Below, in pieces: positions 16,254 through 24,134 of a stretch of DNA of 27,794 bases; position 1 is the first letter of the stretch, and each line of letters begins with the position of its first letter. The position numbers and the translations under genes are program-made. The notes beneath the pieces are model-generated. The model was not told the origin of the DNA, did not search any database, and saw only the letters and a list, made by a program, of their open reading frames with translations. This DNA is from Bacilli bacterium (lineage in GTDB: Bacteria; Bacillota_I; Bacilli_A; RFN20; CAG-826), in contig JAILKX010000119.1 in NCBI GenBank assembly GCA_024693415.1, positions 1-27,794 on the forward strand, given 5' to 3'.

Positions 16254-19195
16254 GACGCCCTCCTTTCCTTCAGTTTCTCTATCGATTCGCGGGTTGTGAC
16301 CTGATAGGCCCGCAAGACGTTGCCGGCGCTATCGAGGTATCCGAATTCGATCAGTTTGCGGGTCAATTCCTTGTTGATGAGATCGACCGCATCCTCGATG
16401 GTCGAACGGGTGTTCTTCCCATTGAGGACGATGTTGTTCCAGGAATTCGAAAGCTCGCGCTCCAACATGTACCAGCCGGGGACACGCGGGATTTCGCGCA
16501 TATGCTGCCACTGCCCGAGGATCGTCGCTTTCTCATCGTCGTTGAAGATGATGGATTGGTCAAACGCCTCAAGGTTCGCGCTGTTCCAAATATAGCCTTT
16601 GCCGTATTGGAGGCTAAGCCTGCGCCCGAATTCGGCCTGCGTTTCCTTGCTGGACCACCACTTCAGCAATTCCCATCCGGCGTTGTTTTTCTTCTCGCCT
16701 TTGTCGATGAGGCACATCGATTGCGCAGATCCGGTCTGATCGCGGACGATCTTGCCGTCGCGCATCACGCCAGGGGCGAGGGCCATCCCCCATTTGCCGG
16801 CGAGTTCAGGGGCGGAAAGGGTGAGTTTGACATAGGTGTCGAAGGTCGAGATGCCCATGGGCAGGGAACCCGCGCGGAAGGAATTGAAGAAATTGGCGAC
16901 CTGGGTCGGCAAGCCGTAAAGGGTGAAGAGCTCGGTCATCATCTTGATGCCGTTCAGCGAAGTCTCTTCGTCGATCGTCGTCTTAAGCCCATCGTCGGTA
17001 AAGAGGTTGCCGCCGTATTGATAGATAAACGGAGCGGTCGTCATGATCGATTTGGACGAGGTGGACGAGCCAAGCGGCAAATAGAAATTGAGTCCGTTGC
17101 GCTGCATCTTGGGCAAGGTGCCGATCAGCTCCTGCCAAGTCGAAGGAACCTCTAATCCATATTCTTTAAGGATGTCCTTGCGGTAATAGAGGACATAGAA
17201 ATCCTGGGTTTCGGGGAGGGCGAGCCCTTTGCCATCGGCGATGAGCGAAATCAAAGCGCCAGGCGAGAAGCGGTCAATCACCTCGCCGTAATCCGGGAAG
17301 GTTGTGAGGTCGACGGTCAGATCGCGGATGCCCATTTCATAGGGAAGCCAGTTCGAGATGCCCATGACCCCGTCGGGAGAAATGCGTGCGGCGTTGGACA
17401 AGATCAACTTCGATTCGTCGCTCAGCAATATGAAGCGGACGTTATAGCCGGTGTCCTTAGTGAAGGTACTGTTGTCGATCATCTCCTGCATGAGGTCCAC
17501 GTACTGCCTGCTGCGGGCGACCCAGATCTCGATCGTGTTCTCGGAGGAGGTTGTCATCGAATAGTCGTAGGTGAAGGACAGGAAGAACTTCTTGGTCTTC
17601 TCCCAGAACGCGTCGAATCCGTTCTTGGGCTCGGAGAAGCGGTCGTCCCCAGCGACGCCGATCAGGATGCGATCGATCTCAATCGAAGTGGATTTGATGT
17701 CCGAGGAAGCGGTCGCCAAATTCTCGACGATTGAGCCAGAACCTTCGGAGAACTCCGCATATCGGTTGGGGATTTGCCGTGGTTTTTCTAAAATACCATT
17801 CAAACTCGTCACCGCGCTTTGCAAGGAAATCAGCGCTTGGAAGTTCGCGTCCGAGCCATTGATTTCGCGGATCTTCGGAAGCAAGGAGGCAACGGTGTCG
17901 CGGACAGCGGAGATGCGTTCGGTGATGCCCGGGAAATCGGTCTCAGGGTCCCATTCCTTGTTGCCGGAAGAGGTTCCGGCGATGCGCTTAAGAGCAAGGT
18001 AAAGCTCGCTCAGGCTATTGGAAGCGGCGTCAATATCGGAGATGATTCCGCGATACAGCGAATGGTCGACTTTGATCGATAATTCATGCACGCCCTTATC
18101 CAAATAGAAGCGGAAAGGCTCGCCTGAAGCGTTTTGAAGCGTCACCTCCGAGAACCCGGAAGTCGGGGAAAGCGGGTAATGCAGAAGCTCGCCGAACGGA
18201 GTGGCCCCATCGATTCGGAAGGTAGCGAAAGCCACATGGTTGGAAGATGGGATGTTCAGGTTAAAGCGAATCCGGTAGTCGCCCGGCTCCTCGACCTCGA
18301 ACGAATAGGTCACGATCTGCTCGGAGGAGGAGAAATTGCCGAGGACGTTCAGCATCGACTCCATGGTTGCATAAGGCAAGACATGGATATCGGCGGAAGA
18401 AGACGGGATCGGGCTCGTGTCGTTCTTGTATGCGAAATGCTCGCCTTGGATTTCCTTAATCCGCTGGCCATATGTCGCGGATTCGCGCCCCTCGCGGTAT
18501 TTCTCGTAGGATGGGATCGCCTGGAACCTTTGCAGCGAAATGCCGCCTAGGGCAACGTTTTCGCCGGATAGGTGCTCAAGCTCAATGCTATGCGATCCGG
18601 CAGACAGAGTGAAACGGTGCGGGCTGGGGTCCAGGTAATCGTAATCATATATCCCTTGCGAATGCCATCCCGGCAAAGCTTCCTGAGATGGGCAGATTTC
18701 ATTGCCATAGCGGTCCTTATTGAACTCCTCGGTCACATTATGGACGTAGGCGCGGACCTTGCCGCGGGAGCAAGCGACGTCGCCGTCCACCCGGATGACG
18801 AATTCGTTATCCCTGAACCCACCAGAAAGGATATCTTCGGACAAAGTAAAGGAATAATCGCCCGCCTCAGCGACGTCCACTTGATAGGAGGTGACGTCGC
18901 CAGGGCTAGAAAGGATCGCCTTCCGGCCATCGACATCCACCGCCCCGGAAGCATCGGCAAAGGAAGCCTCATAGGCAATTTCGGTCGAAGGCTCAGCGGC
19001 GGACTTATAGGCATTCAAGGCGTAGCTAAAATCGCCCTGATAAGGCAATGACCCCAGAATCGCCGGTACCGTGATCGCGATGGCTAACGCCAAAACGACC
19101 CCGGCTCCAATCGTCAGCTTCTTATGGCTGGCTATGAATTTTGCGAATTTGGTGTCGCGGAATTTTGTCCTCGCCTTATTCGTAGTCGCCTCCAT
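16250..19195 (-). CDS. Membrane-anchored fusion of beta-sandwich domains and a solute-binding domain
   Basis: The 981-residue protein has an N-terminal cytoplasmic tail and a membrane anchor (about 27-49), with no lipobox. Two beta-sandwich, CBM-like domains follow (about 70-225 and 245-385), each with patterns such as [11 protein letters not shown] (111-121) and [11 protein letters not shown] (304-314). A helical linker lies at about 390-535, and an SBP_bac_1-type sugar-binding domain at about 555-960. Ordinary binding proteins are about 420-500 residues, so more than half is extra. The fusion could hold long glucan chains near the permease while the SBP part delivers them. Its ATG overlaps the preceding SBP gene by 20 nt and has only a weak ribosome site (GGA), so coupling to that gene is likely. 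Domain limits are estimates. Confidence 0.85.
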   Translation of the reverse strand: MEATTNKARTKFRDTKFAKFIASHKKLTIGAGVVLALAIAITVPAILGSLPYQGDFSYALNAYKSAAEPSTEIAYEASFADASGAVDVDGRKAILSSPGDVTSYQVDVAEAGDYSFTLSEDILSGGFRDNEFVIRVDGDVACSRGKVRAYVHNVTEEFNKDRYGNEICPSQEALPGWHSQGIYDYDYLDPSPHRFTLSAGSHSIELEHLSGENVALGGISLQRFQAIPSYEKYREGRESATYGQRIKEIQGEHFAYKNDTSPIPSSSADIHVLPYATMESMLNVLGNFSSSEQIVTYSFEVEEPGDYRIRFNLNIPSSNHVAFATFRIDGATPFGELLHYPLSPTSGFSEVTLQNASGEPFRFYLDKGVHELSIKVDHSLYRGIISDIDAASNSLSELYLALKRIAGTSSGNKEWDPETDFPGITERISAVRDTVASLLPKIREINGSDANFQALISLQSAVTSLNGILEKPRQIPNRYAEFSEGSGSIVENLATASSDIKSTSIEIDRILIGVAGDDRFSEPKNGFDAFWEKTKKFFLSFTYDYSMTTSSENTIEIWVARSRQYVDLMQEMIDNSTFTKDTGYNVRFILLSDESKLILSNAARISPDGVMGISNWLPYEMGIRDLTVDLTTFPDYGEVIDRFSPGALISLIADGKGLALPETQDFYVLYYRKDILKEYGLEVPSTWQELIGTLPKMQRNGLNFYLPLGSSTSSKSIMTTAPFIYQYGGNLFTDDGLKTTIDEETSLNGIKMMTELFTLYGLPTQVANFFNSFRAGSLPMGISTFDTYVKLTLSAPELAGKWGMALAPGVMRDGKIVRDQTGSAQSMCLIDKGEKKNNAGWELLKWWSSKETQAEFGRRLSLQYGKGYIWNSANLEAFDQSIIFNDDEKATILGQWQHMREIPRVPGWYMLERELSNSWNNIVLNGKNTRSTIEDAVDLINKELTRKLIEFGYLDSAGNVLRAYQVTTRESIEKLKERRAS

Positions 19196-20663
19196 AAAGT
19201 TCCATCCAGCTGGAATAAGTCTTGTTGGCGAGTTTGTTGAGCTCAGTGGCGTAATTGGCGATGTCCTCGCCGCCGACGACGCAGGCGTTGAGGAGTTCGA
19301 ACATGGTGGCGTTCTCGATTTCGCCTAACGTGATGCCGGTCTTTTTGTTCTGCCTCGCTTGGAGGAAGCCGGGGACGACTTTGACGCCCTCGACCATCGA
19401 GTTTTCCTGAATGTAATCGTAGGCATCCTCGAGTCCGCTCATCTCGCTCGTCGAGCCGAACATCTCAAAATACTTATCGATCAATTCTTCGTCGTCGGTA
19501 AGCGGAAGCGAGTTGACGCTTCCTTTGGCTTCATAAAGCTCCATGCGCTTGAGGAAGCCCTGTTTTCCGAAGCTCATCCATTTGGCGAACTTGTAGGCGA
19601 GCTCAGGCTCTTTGGTGTCCTTGTAGATGCCGTAATAGTCGCCGACGATCGTGATCTTTCCGCCGGGGTTGCCGACGAACTTATAGGATTGGTTGAGGGT
19701 GTTGTTCTCGAGCATGTCGGGGATTTCGTAGGTGTAGCCGTAGCGGATCGCAAGCTTGGCTTTGTTCCAGGCATCGGCCTTCGGATCGAGTTCGGGATCA
19801 AGTCCAAACGCCTCTTTCTTCTCCGCGTCATAGGAATCCAGGGTCTTGCCCGCATCGAAGAGGGCACGCGCTTGCTGGACGCCGGAAATGAAGGCGGTGG
19901 AATCGAGGTGGTATGACGCCCCATCCCAGGTGAAATAGCCCATTTCGCCGGTTTCGTCGAGGACGCTTGCCATCGTGTCGATGAAGTGGGCCGCCGAATC
20001 GAGTCCGACGACGTTCTTGTTCGCATAGGCTTTGTCGACGACGTTCAAGATCTTATCGAATTCGGAATTGCAATCGAACTTGTCGGTGCGGACGCCCAAA
20101 GTGCCTTCGATCAAGGTGGTGTTGAGGAAATAGCCCTGCAGGTTCATCCTCGCCGGGACGGCATAGACGCCGGATTTGAAGGCGCAGGCGTCCCTGATCG
20201 AAGCGGGGACCTTCGCGAATTCCTCATCGGCGTCGGTGTATTCCTTGATGTTCATGAGGTATTGGCTCGCGAGCGGCCAGTCGAGGTTCGGGACCATCAT
20301 GACATCGGCGCGGTCAATGCCATTGAACACGCTCGCCTTGATGCCATCCCAATACGCATTGCCCGATCCCGGGTTCTCGACGATGTGGACCGTGACGTTC
20401 TCGGCCTTCTCAAAGGCCTGCACGAGCTGGCGCTCCTCATTGTTCTGAGCCTCAGTGCCAAGGTCCCAGCTGCGATAGATGAGCTCTTTCTTCGGTCCGG
20501 CAGGAACGGAAGAGGCCGTAGACGTGGGGCTGCTCTCCTGCGCAGACGTTTCAGACGTCGGTTCGGAGGATGCGGTCGAGGGCGCGCTTGAGGCGGTCGA
20601 GTTCGACGACCCGCAGGAAGCGAGCAGCATCGGCAAGCAGACAAATAGCAGAGATTTCTTCAT
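19176..20663 (-). CDS. Sugar ABC transporter solute-binding lipoprotein
   Basis: The 495-residue lipoprotein has signal peptide 1-16, lipobox LLASC with Cys17, and a Ser/Thr/Ala/Glu/Pro linker to about residue 57. The remainder is an extracellular solute-binding protein family 1 domain, starting at KELIYRSWD (59-67) and including DVMMVPNLDWPL (120-131), SGVYAVPARMNLQGYFLN (164-181) and AYKFAKWMSFGKQ (345-357). It should capture glucan oligosaccharides at the cell surface for the MalF/MalG-type permeases. A good ribosome site (AGAAAGGA) precedes the ATG by eight bases, and the gene starts 20 nt after the GH94 stop. The ligand cannot be read from sequence; beta-glucan oligosaccharide is inferred from the operon. 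Confidence 0.92.
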   Translation of the reverse strand: MKKSLLFVCLPMLLASCGSSNSTASSAPSTASSEPTSETSAQESSPTSTASSVPAGPKKELIYRSWDLGTEAQNNEERQLVQAFEKAENVTVHIVENPGSGNAYWDGIKASVFNGIDRADVMMVPNLDWPLASQYLMNIKEYTDADEEFAKVPASIRDACAFKSGVYAVPARMNLQGYFLNTTLIEGTLGVRTDKFDCNSEFDKILNVVDKAYANKNVVGLDSAAHFIDTMASVLDETGEMGYFTWDGASYHLDSTAFISGVQQARALFDAGKTLDSYDAEKKEAFGLDPELDPKADAWNKAKLAIRYGYTYEIPDMLENNTLNQSYKFVGNPGGKITIVGDYYGIYKDTKEPELAYKFAKWMSFGKQGFLKRMELYEAKGSVNSLPLTDDEELIDKYFEMFGSTSEMSGLEDAYDYIQENSMVEGVKVVPGFLQARQNKKTGITLGEIENATMFELLNACVVGGEDIANYATELNKLANKTYSSWMELYGGDYE

Positions 20664-20683
20664 TTTTGCAGTCCTTTCTAATT

Positions 20684-23050
20684 TTATTTCACCATCTTCA
20701 GATGGATTTCATACGTCTTTTCGGAGCCGTCGATTTCAACGAATCTCCCTTTTACGAGGTCCCCGTTAACCCGAAGCTCCTCTTTGTCGCCGCGCTCAAC
20801 GACGATCTTCAGCTTGGCTTTTCCGAACACCCTCTCATAGCGGTATCCCTTCATGTGAGCGGGGAGGCACGGGTGGATCTCGACGCCGCTAGCCTTGCCC
20901 TCGACGCCGAGGATATGGCTCACGGCCACGTGGTGCATCCACTGCGCCGATCCGGAATACCAGCTCCATGAGCCTTTTCCGTAATACGGGGAGATCGGGC
21001 CATCGCTATTGCCAGGGGTCACATAAGGTTCGCTTTGGAATACGTCGATGTCCTTTTCGCCGCGGGCGATCGGGTTGATCCTGATATAGGCTTCATAGGC
21101 TTTTTCGTTCTCGCCCATCAAGGCATAGGCCCAAGTGGACCAGGTCGCGGCATGGGTGTAGACGCCGCCGTTTTCCCTCAGGCCCGGAGCATATCTCGTG
21201 ATGTAGCCAATTTCCGTGCAGGGATGGGAATAGGCGGGATATAGGAGCAATGTGCCATAGTCCCTGAAGAGGTATTGGTCCACCGCTTCCATCGCCGACT
21301 TCTTTCTATCTTCGGTCGTGATGTCGGAGATGACGGCCCAAATTTGGGGATTCAGGAAGACTTTTCCCTCCTCGCATGAAGAGGATCCGATCTTCTCGCC
21401 CTCATCGTTGATGGCTTGGAGGAAATAGCTTCCATCCCAGCCGAACTCATTGAGCGTCTTCTTGGTGAGCTCCGCCTTTTCGCGGACCACTTTGCGGAAT
21501 TCCTCGTCCTTTTCGTAATCGAGGATCTTATCCATCTTCTTTAAGATGTAATAAAGGAATTCGCTGACCCAGAAAGATTCGCCTTTCAAACCATGGCCGA
21601 CGGCCGAAAGGCCATCGTTCCAGTCGTGGTCGCCCATAAGGGGAACGCCTCGGGGCGAGGTGAGCTCGATCGAGCGGTAGATCGCTTTCTTTATATGGAT
21701 ATACAAAGGATCCATGGTCGCGTCATCCACGTAGCGGGACTTCTCTTTGAGAATCGAGAAATCGCCGGTCTCGTCAATGTATTCGATCGTCGCGAAGGCG
21801 AGCCAAAGGAAATCGTCGCTGCAATTGCCGCGCGGTCCCCAGCTATGGATGGTGAGCCACCAATGGTAGACGTCGCCATGGAAGAATTGATGTTCGGCGT
21901 GGAGCATGATCTGCTTTTTGGTCAGCTCCGGATTGCTTTGGAGGAAGACGAGGGAATCCTGAAGCTGATCCCTGAATCCGATGCCGCCGCTGATCTGGTA
22001 ATAAGCGGCTTTGGCCCATAGTCTGCAGGAGATGGCTTGGTATTTGCTCCATGTGTTCGTGAAGAAGTCGAACCTCTTGTCGTCGGTTTCGACGACGTCT
22101 TTGCCAAGCAGATTCTCCCAGAATACCTTGAGCTTTTCGAAATCCTCTTCCGCACAGGCGGAGGAAGCGCGGGAAAGGAAGGAGCCAAGATCCTCTTCCT
22201 CTTTTTTCGCCATCCCGATCACGAAGACGATCTCGCGGGATTCGTTTGGCCCAAGATCCACATCGACGCGGAGGGCGCCGCAGGGATCGAGGAAGCGCCC
22301 CTTGCTGTTCGCCAAGGATTCCTGTTCCATCGCCTTGGCGTCTTTCTCATCGCGGTACATGCCGATGAAAGTCGCTTTGTCGCCATCAAAAGAGGCGATG
22401 GGCTCGGAAGAAGCCAAGAATCCCGTATAGGGCCAATCGTCGTTGTTGTAACGCCCCTTGCTATCGGGGAAGCCATAGAGGCATTTGGTGACGAGCATCG
22501 CCTTCCTCGCCTCATCGATATCGACGGTCGTGAAGAGACGGTGGAATTCGCGGTGGTTGTCATAGGCGATTCCCGGCGCCCACTCAAAATAGGAGGTCAC
22601 GTCGAGGCGGCGGGCACGGGGTTTCTTGTTTTCGATGCGGATGCGGATATATTCCAACGGCTTATCGGGGGACACGAATTGGGTTGTCGTAACCTCTAAG
22701 CCGTCTTGGACGCGGATGAATTTCGTATAGCCGATGCCGACGCGAACCTCATAACGGTCATAGCCGGTCATGATGGGCTTCAAGGCCGTCGAAAAATACT
22801 TCTTCGACTCCTTGTCGCGAATATAGAAGTATTTGCCCCAGTCGTCCTTAACGATGTCCTGGTATAGGCGGGTCAGGCGATTCTGTTCGGCGTTGTCGCG
22901 AAAAGAAAAACCACCCCCAGCCTGCGAAACGACGATGGAATAATCTCCGTTAGAGATTACATTCACCCATGGACGAGGAGTGAAAGGGTCCGTAACGACG
23001 AACTCCTTGCCATCGTCGGAAAAATGTCCGTAACGATTTGCAAATTTCAT
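20684..23050 (-). CDS. GH94 glycoside phosphorylase (cellobiose phosphorylase-like)
   Basis: The 788-residue cytosolic enzyme starts with the GH94 pattern YGHFSDDGKEFVVTDP (7-22) and TPRPWVN (24-30). It has GFRDQLQD (358-365), the catalytic-acid region GDHDWNDG (473-480), RENGGVYTHAATW (625-637) and SWYSGSAQW (696-704) in the phosphate-binding part. GH94 enzymes reversibly cleave beta-glucosides with phosphate, giving a sugar 1-phosphate and saving ATP. The length fits cellobiose-, cellobionate- or chitobiose-type enzymes; known 1,2-beta-oligoglucan phosphorylases are longer, near 1100 residues. The exact linkage is therefore open, though the GH144 genes in the operon point to sophorose or short beta-1,2-glucan. 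It is the first gene of the operon. No ribosome site is visible, and a candidate promoter lies about 25 nt upstream of the ATG. Confidence 0.93.
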   Translation of the reverse strand: MKFANRYGHFSDDGKEFVVTDPFTPRPWVNVISNGDYSIVVSQAGGGFSFRDNAEQNRLTRLYQDIVKDDWGKYFYIRDKESKKYFSTALKPIMTGYDRYEVRVGIGYTKFIRVQDGLEVTTTQFVSPDKPLEYIRIRIENKKPRARRLDVTSYFEWAPGIAYDNHREFHRLFTTVDIDEARKAMLVTKCLYGFPDSKGRYNNDDWPYTGFLASSEPIASFDGDKATFIGMYRDEKDAKAMEQESLANSKGRFLDPCGALRVDVDLGPNESREIVFVIGMAKKEEEDLGSFLSRASSACAEEDFEKLKVFWENLLGKDVVETDDKRFDFFTNTWSKYQAISCRLWAKAAYYQISGGIGFRDQLQDSLVFLQSNPELTKKQIMLHAEHQFFHGDVYHWWLTIHSWGPRGNCSDDFLWLAFATIEYIDETGDFSILKEKSRYVDDATMDPLYIHIKKAIYRSIELTSPRGVPLMGDHDWNDGLSAVGHGLKGESFWVSEFLYYILKKMDKILDYEKDEEFRKVVREKAELTKKTLNEFGWDGSYFLQAINDEGEKIGSSSCEEGKVFLNPQIWAVISDITTEDRKKSAMEAVDQYLFRDYGTLLLYPAYSHPCTEIGYITRYAPGLRENGGVYTHAATWSTWAYALMGENEKAYEAYIRINPIARGEKDIDVFQSEPYVTPGNSDGPISPYYGKGSWSWYSGSAQWMHHVAVSHILGVEGKASGVEIHPCLPAHMKGYRYERVFGKAKLKIVVERGDKEELRVNGDLVKGRFVEIDGSEKTYEIHLKMVK

Positions 23051-23070
23051 GGTTGTATGTGCTTAAGACA

Positions 23071-23099
23071 ATTTTGAATAAACCGCACGCGCGTTGCAA
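23071..23099 (-). promoter_or_regulatory. Candidate promoter of the glucan-utilisation operon
   Basis: Read leftward, TTGCAA (23099-23094), a 17-bp spacer and CAAAAT (23076-23071) form a plausible sigma-A promoter. Transcription would begin about 14 nt before the GH94 ATG, leaving a leader with no Shine-Dalgarno sequence. Confidence 0.45.
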
Positions 23100-23104
23100 G
23101 TGCG
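23084..23104. promoter_or_regulatory. Inverted repeat over the -35 region, possible operator
   Basis: CGCAC (23084-23088) and GTGCG (23100-23104) flank an 11-bp GC-rich centre that includes the palindrome TTGCAA used as the candidate -35. The position would suit a repressor of the operon. No LacI-type regulator is in the window to match it. Confidence 0.3.
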
Positions 23105-23176
23105 TATTTATCGGCGCTACGCATATTGAGAGGAGTTGTACGAAGAATATTCGCTGGGTTTCAGCGATGATTGCCA

Positions 23177-23185
23177 TGATAAAAT
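23177..23185 (+). promoter_or_regulatory. Extended -10 promoter of the signal peptidase gene
   Basis: TGATAAAAT matches an extended -10 element (TGn followed by TAAAAT). The expected transcription start falls at or next to the ATG at 23193, which would make the mRNA leaderless. Confidence 0.4.
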
Positions 23186-23192
23186 AACCGCA

Positions 23193-23900
23193 ATGGATAC
23201 CGTAGAAATCCTCATCGCCGTCTTGCTTGGGCTGCTTGTCGTCGTCTGTTTGATTTATCTGACGTATTTTTCGGTCAAGTCGCACCAGCTGCGGGTCAAG
23301 CGGTACGAATCCGGCGACATCGACGGCGCTTTGCTGCCGACGGGAAAGCGTTGGCTAACGGTTGCTTTGCTTTGCTATTTCGCGGTTTCGGTCGGGCTCT
23401 TCGCAACAAAGGTCGTCTATGCCGGCGCGCCTTTGTTCGGCAACGAATATTGGGTCTCGGTGAATTCGTCCTCCATGGCAAGCGTCCACTCCGCGAACAC
23501 CTACGTTGCGGCGAACTCCTTAACCGAGAAGATCTATTGCTATGACCTCGCGGCGTTCAAAAAGGATTTCGGCGAGTTGAAGCAATACGACGTCATCTTG
23601 TTCCAAAAGGAAAACAAGTATATCGTCCATCGAATCATTGACGATCCAGGACAAGAAAATTTTCACACCCAAGGAGACGCGAATCCCCAGCCTGACAATT
23701 GGACGGTGACCGCATCCGAAGTCCTTGGGGTTTATGACCGCACGATCCCGTTCCTCTCTTTCCTGAACTATCTCGGATACACTCCAGGGTTCTACGTCGC
23801 GTGGTTTGGGGCGACCGCCGGATTCGCCATCGGACTCTACTTTGAGATCAAAGCCGAGGCCCTCCGCAAGAAAATACTGGCCGAACATCCCCTGCGATAA
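23193..23900 (+). CDS. Signal peptidase I, SipW/Sec11 (S26B) type
   Basis: The 235-residue membrane protein has helices at about 5-27, 55-76 and 198-218. The catalytic serine box is NSSSMA (91-96) with Ser94, followed by QYDVILF (131-137), the VHRI box with His146, and the GDAN box (161-164). A His in place of the bacterial Lys general base marks the Sec11/SipW branch, which removes signal peptides from selected secreted proteins. The ATG at 23193 is preferred. A TTG at 23136 would add 19 residues, but it has an SD-like GAGAGGAG directly abutting it with no spacing. The ATG has no ribosome site and an extended -10 just upstream, fitting leaderless translation. It is divergent from the glucan operon; no substrate gene is next to it. 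Lipoproteins of the operon would use signal peptidase II instead. Confidence 0.85.
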   Translation: MDTVEILIAVLLGLLVVVCLIYLTYFSVKSHQLRVKRYESGDIDGALLPTGKRWLTVALLCYFAVSVGLFATKVVYAGAPLFGNEYWVSVNSSSMASVHSANTYVAANSLTEKIYCYDLAAFKKDFGELKQYDVILFQKENKYIVHRIIDDPGQENFHTQGDANPQPDNWTVTASEVLGVYDRTIPFLSFLNYLGYTPGFYVAWFGATAGFAIGLYFEIKAEALRKKILAEHPLR

Positions 23901-24121
23901 CGTCCGAGATCCTGTTTTCGCGCTTCGAAAACGACATTGTTCGTCATGAACAAAAACTGATTTAGGCGTGCTGAGTGCCCTGCTATCACACGCCATTAGG
24001 CTATAACTGATTTTTCGGTTTTGGTTTGGACACCATATAGAAACTGGGGCGTACGCCAAAAGCGAACAGCCCAAAGACAAGACTCCAATAGAAAAAGTTG
24101 TTCCTTATGATTTCGCTTACC
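23901..24121 (+). promoter_or_regulatory. Intergenic region with several inverted repeats upstream of the polymerase gene
   Basis: No gene is visible. The stretch holds GTTTTCG/CGAAAAC (23914-23932, loop of five), which could weakly end the signal peptidase transcript although there is no T run. It also holds TTGTTC/GAACAA around a 5-nt centre (23937-23953), GGCGTG/CACGCC (23965-23994), and a perfect 10-bp palindrome GGCGTACGCC (24048-24057). A -10-like TATGAT lies at 24105-24110. No Firmicutes LexA box (GAAC-N4-GTTC) was found. Confidence 0.4.
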
Positions 24122-24134
24122 ATGATGGAACAAC
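24097..24134. promoter_or_regulatory. 8-bp inverted repeat enclosing the polymerase start codons
   Basis: GTTGTTCC (24097-24104) and GGAACAAC (24127-24134) are perfect inverted copies separated by 22 bp. The spacer contains the -10-like TATGAT and the candidate start codons. The same TTGTTC/GAACAA half-sites occur at 23937-23953. It could be an operator or an mRNA hairpin over the start. Confidence 0.5.

Larger units (their letters stand above)
614..23104 (-). other. Predicted 13-gene beta-glucan utilisation operon
   Basis: Thirteen leftward genes lie head to tail with no internal terminator that I can see. Adjacent genes either overlap (4, 8 or 20 nt) or are separated by 2-30 nt. The unit starts at a candidate promoter near 23071-23099 and ends at the hairpin at 614-645. 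It combines two glycoside hydrolases, one phosphorylase, two binding proteins, two permease pairs, one ATPase, a repeat lipoprotein and two membrane proteins of unknown role. It holds no transcription factor or GH3 beta-glucosidase. Operon structure is inferred from spacing only; internal promoters cannot be excluded. Confidence 0.75.

Noticed and set aside
23136..23192. TTG start for the signal peptidase
   Set aside because: The purine-rich GAGAGGAG abuts the TTG with no spacer, and the ATG at 23193 already gives a complete first membrane helix.
23901..24121. LexA (SOS) box upstream of the Y-family polymerase
   Set aside because: The half-sites occur as TTGTTC...GAACAA, the reverse order of the Firmicutes box GAAC-N4-GTTC.
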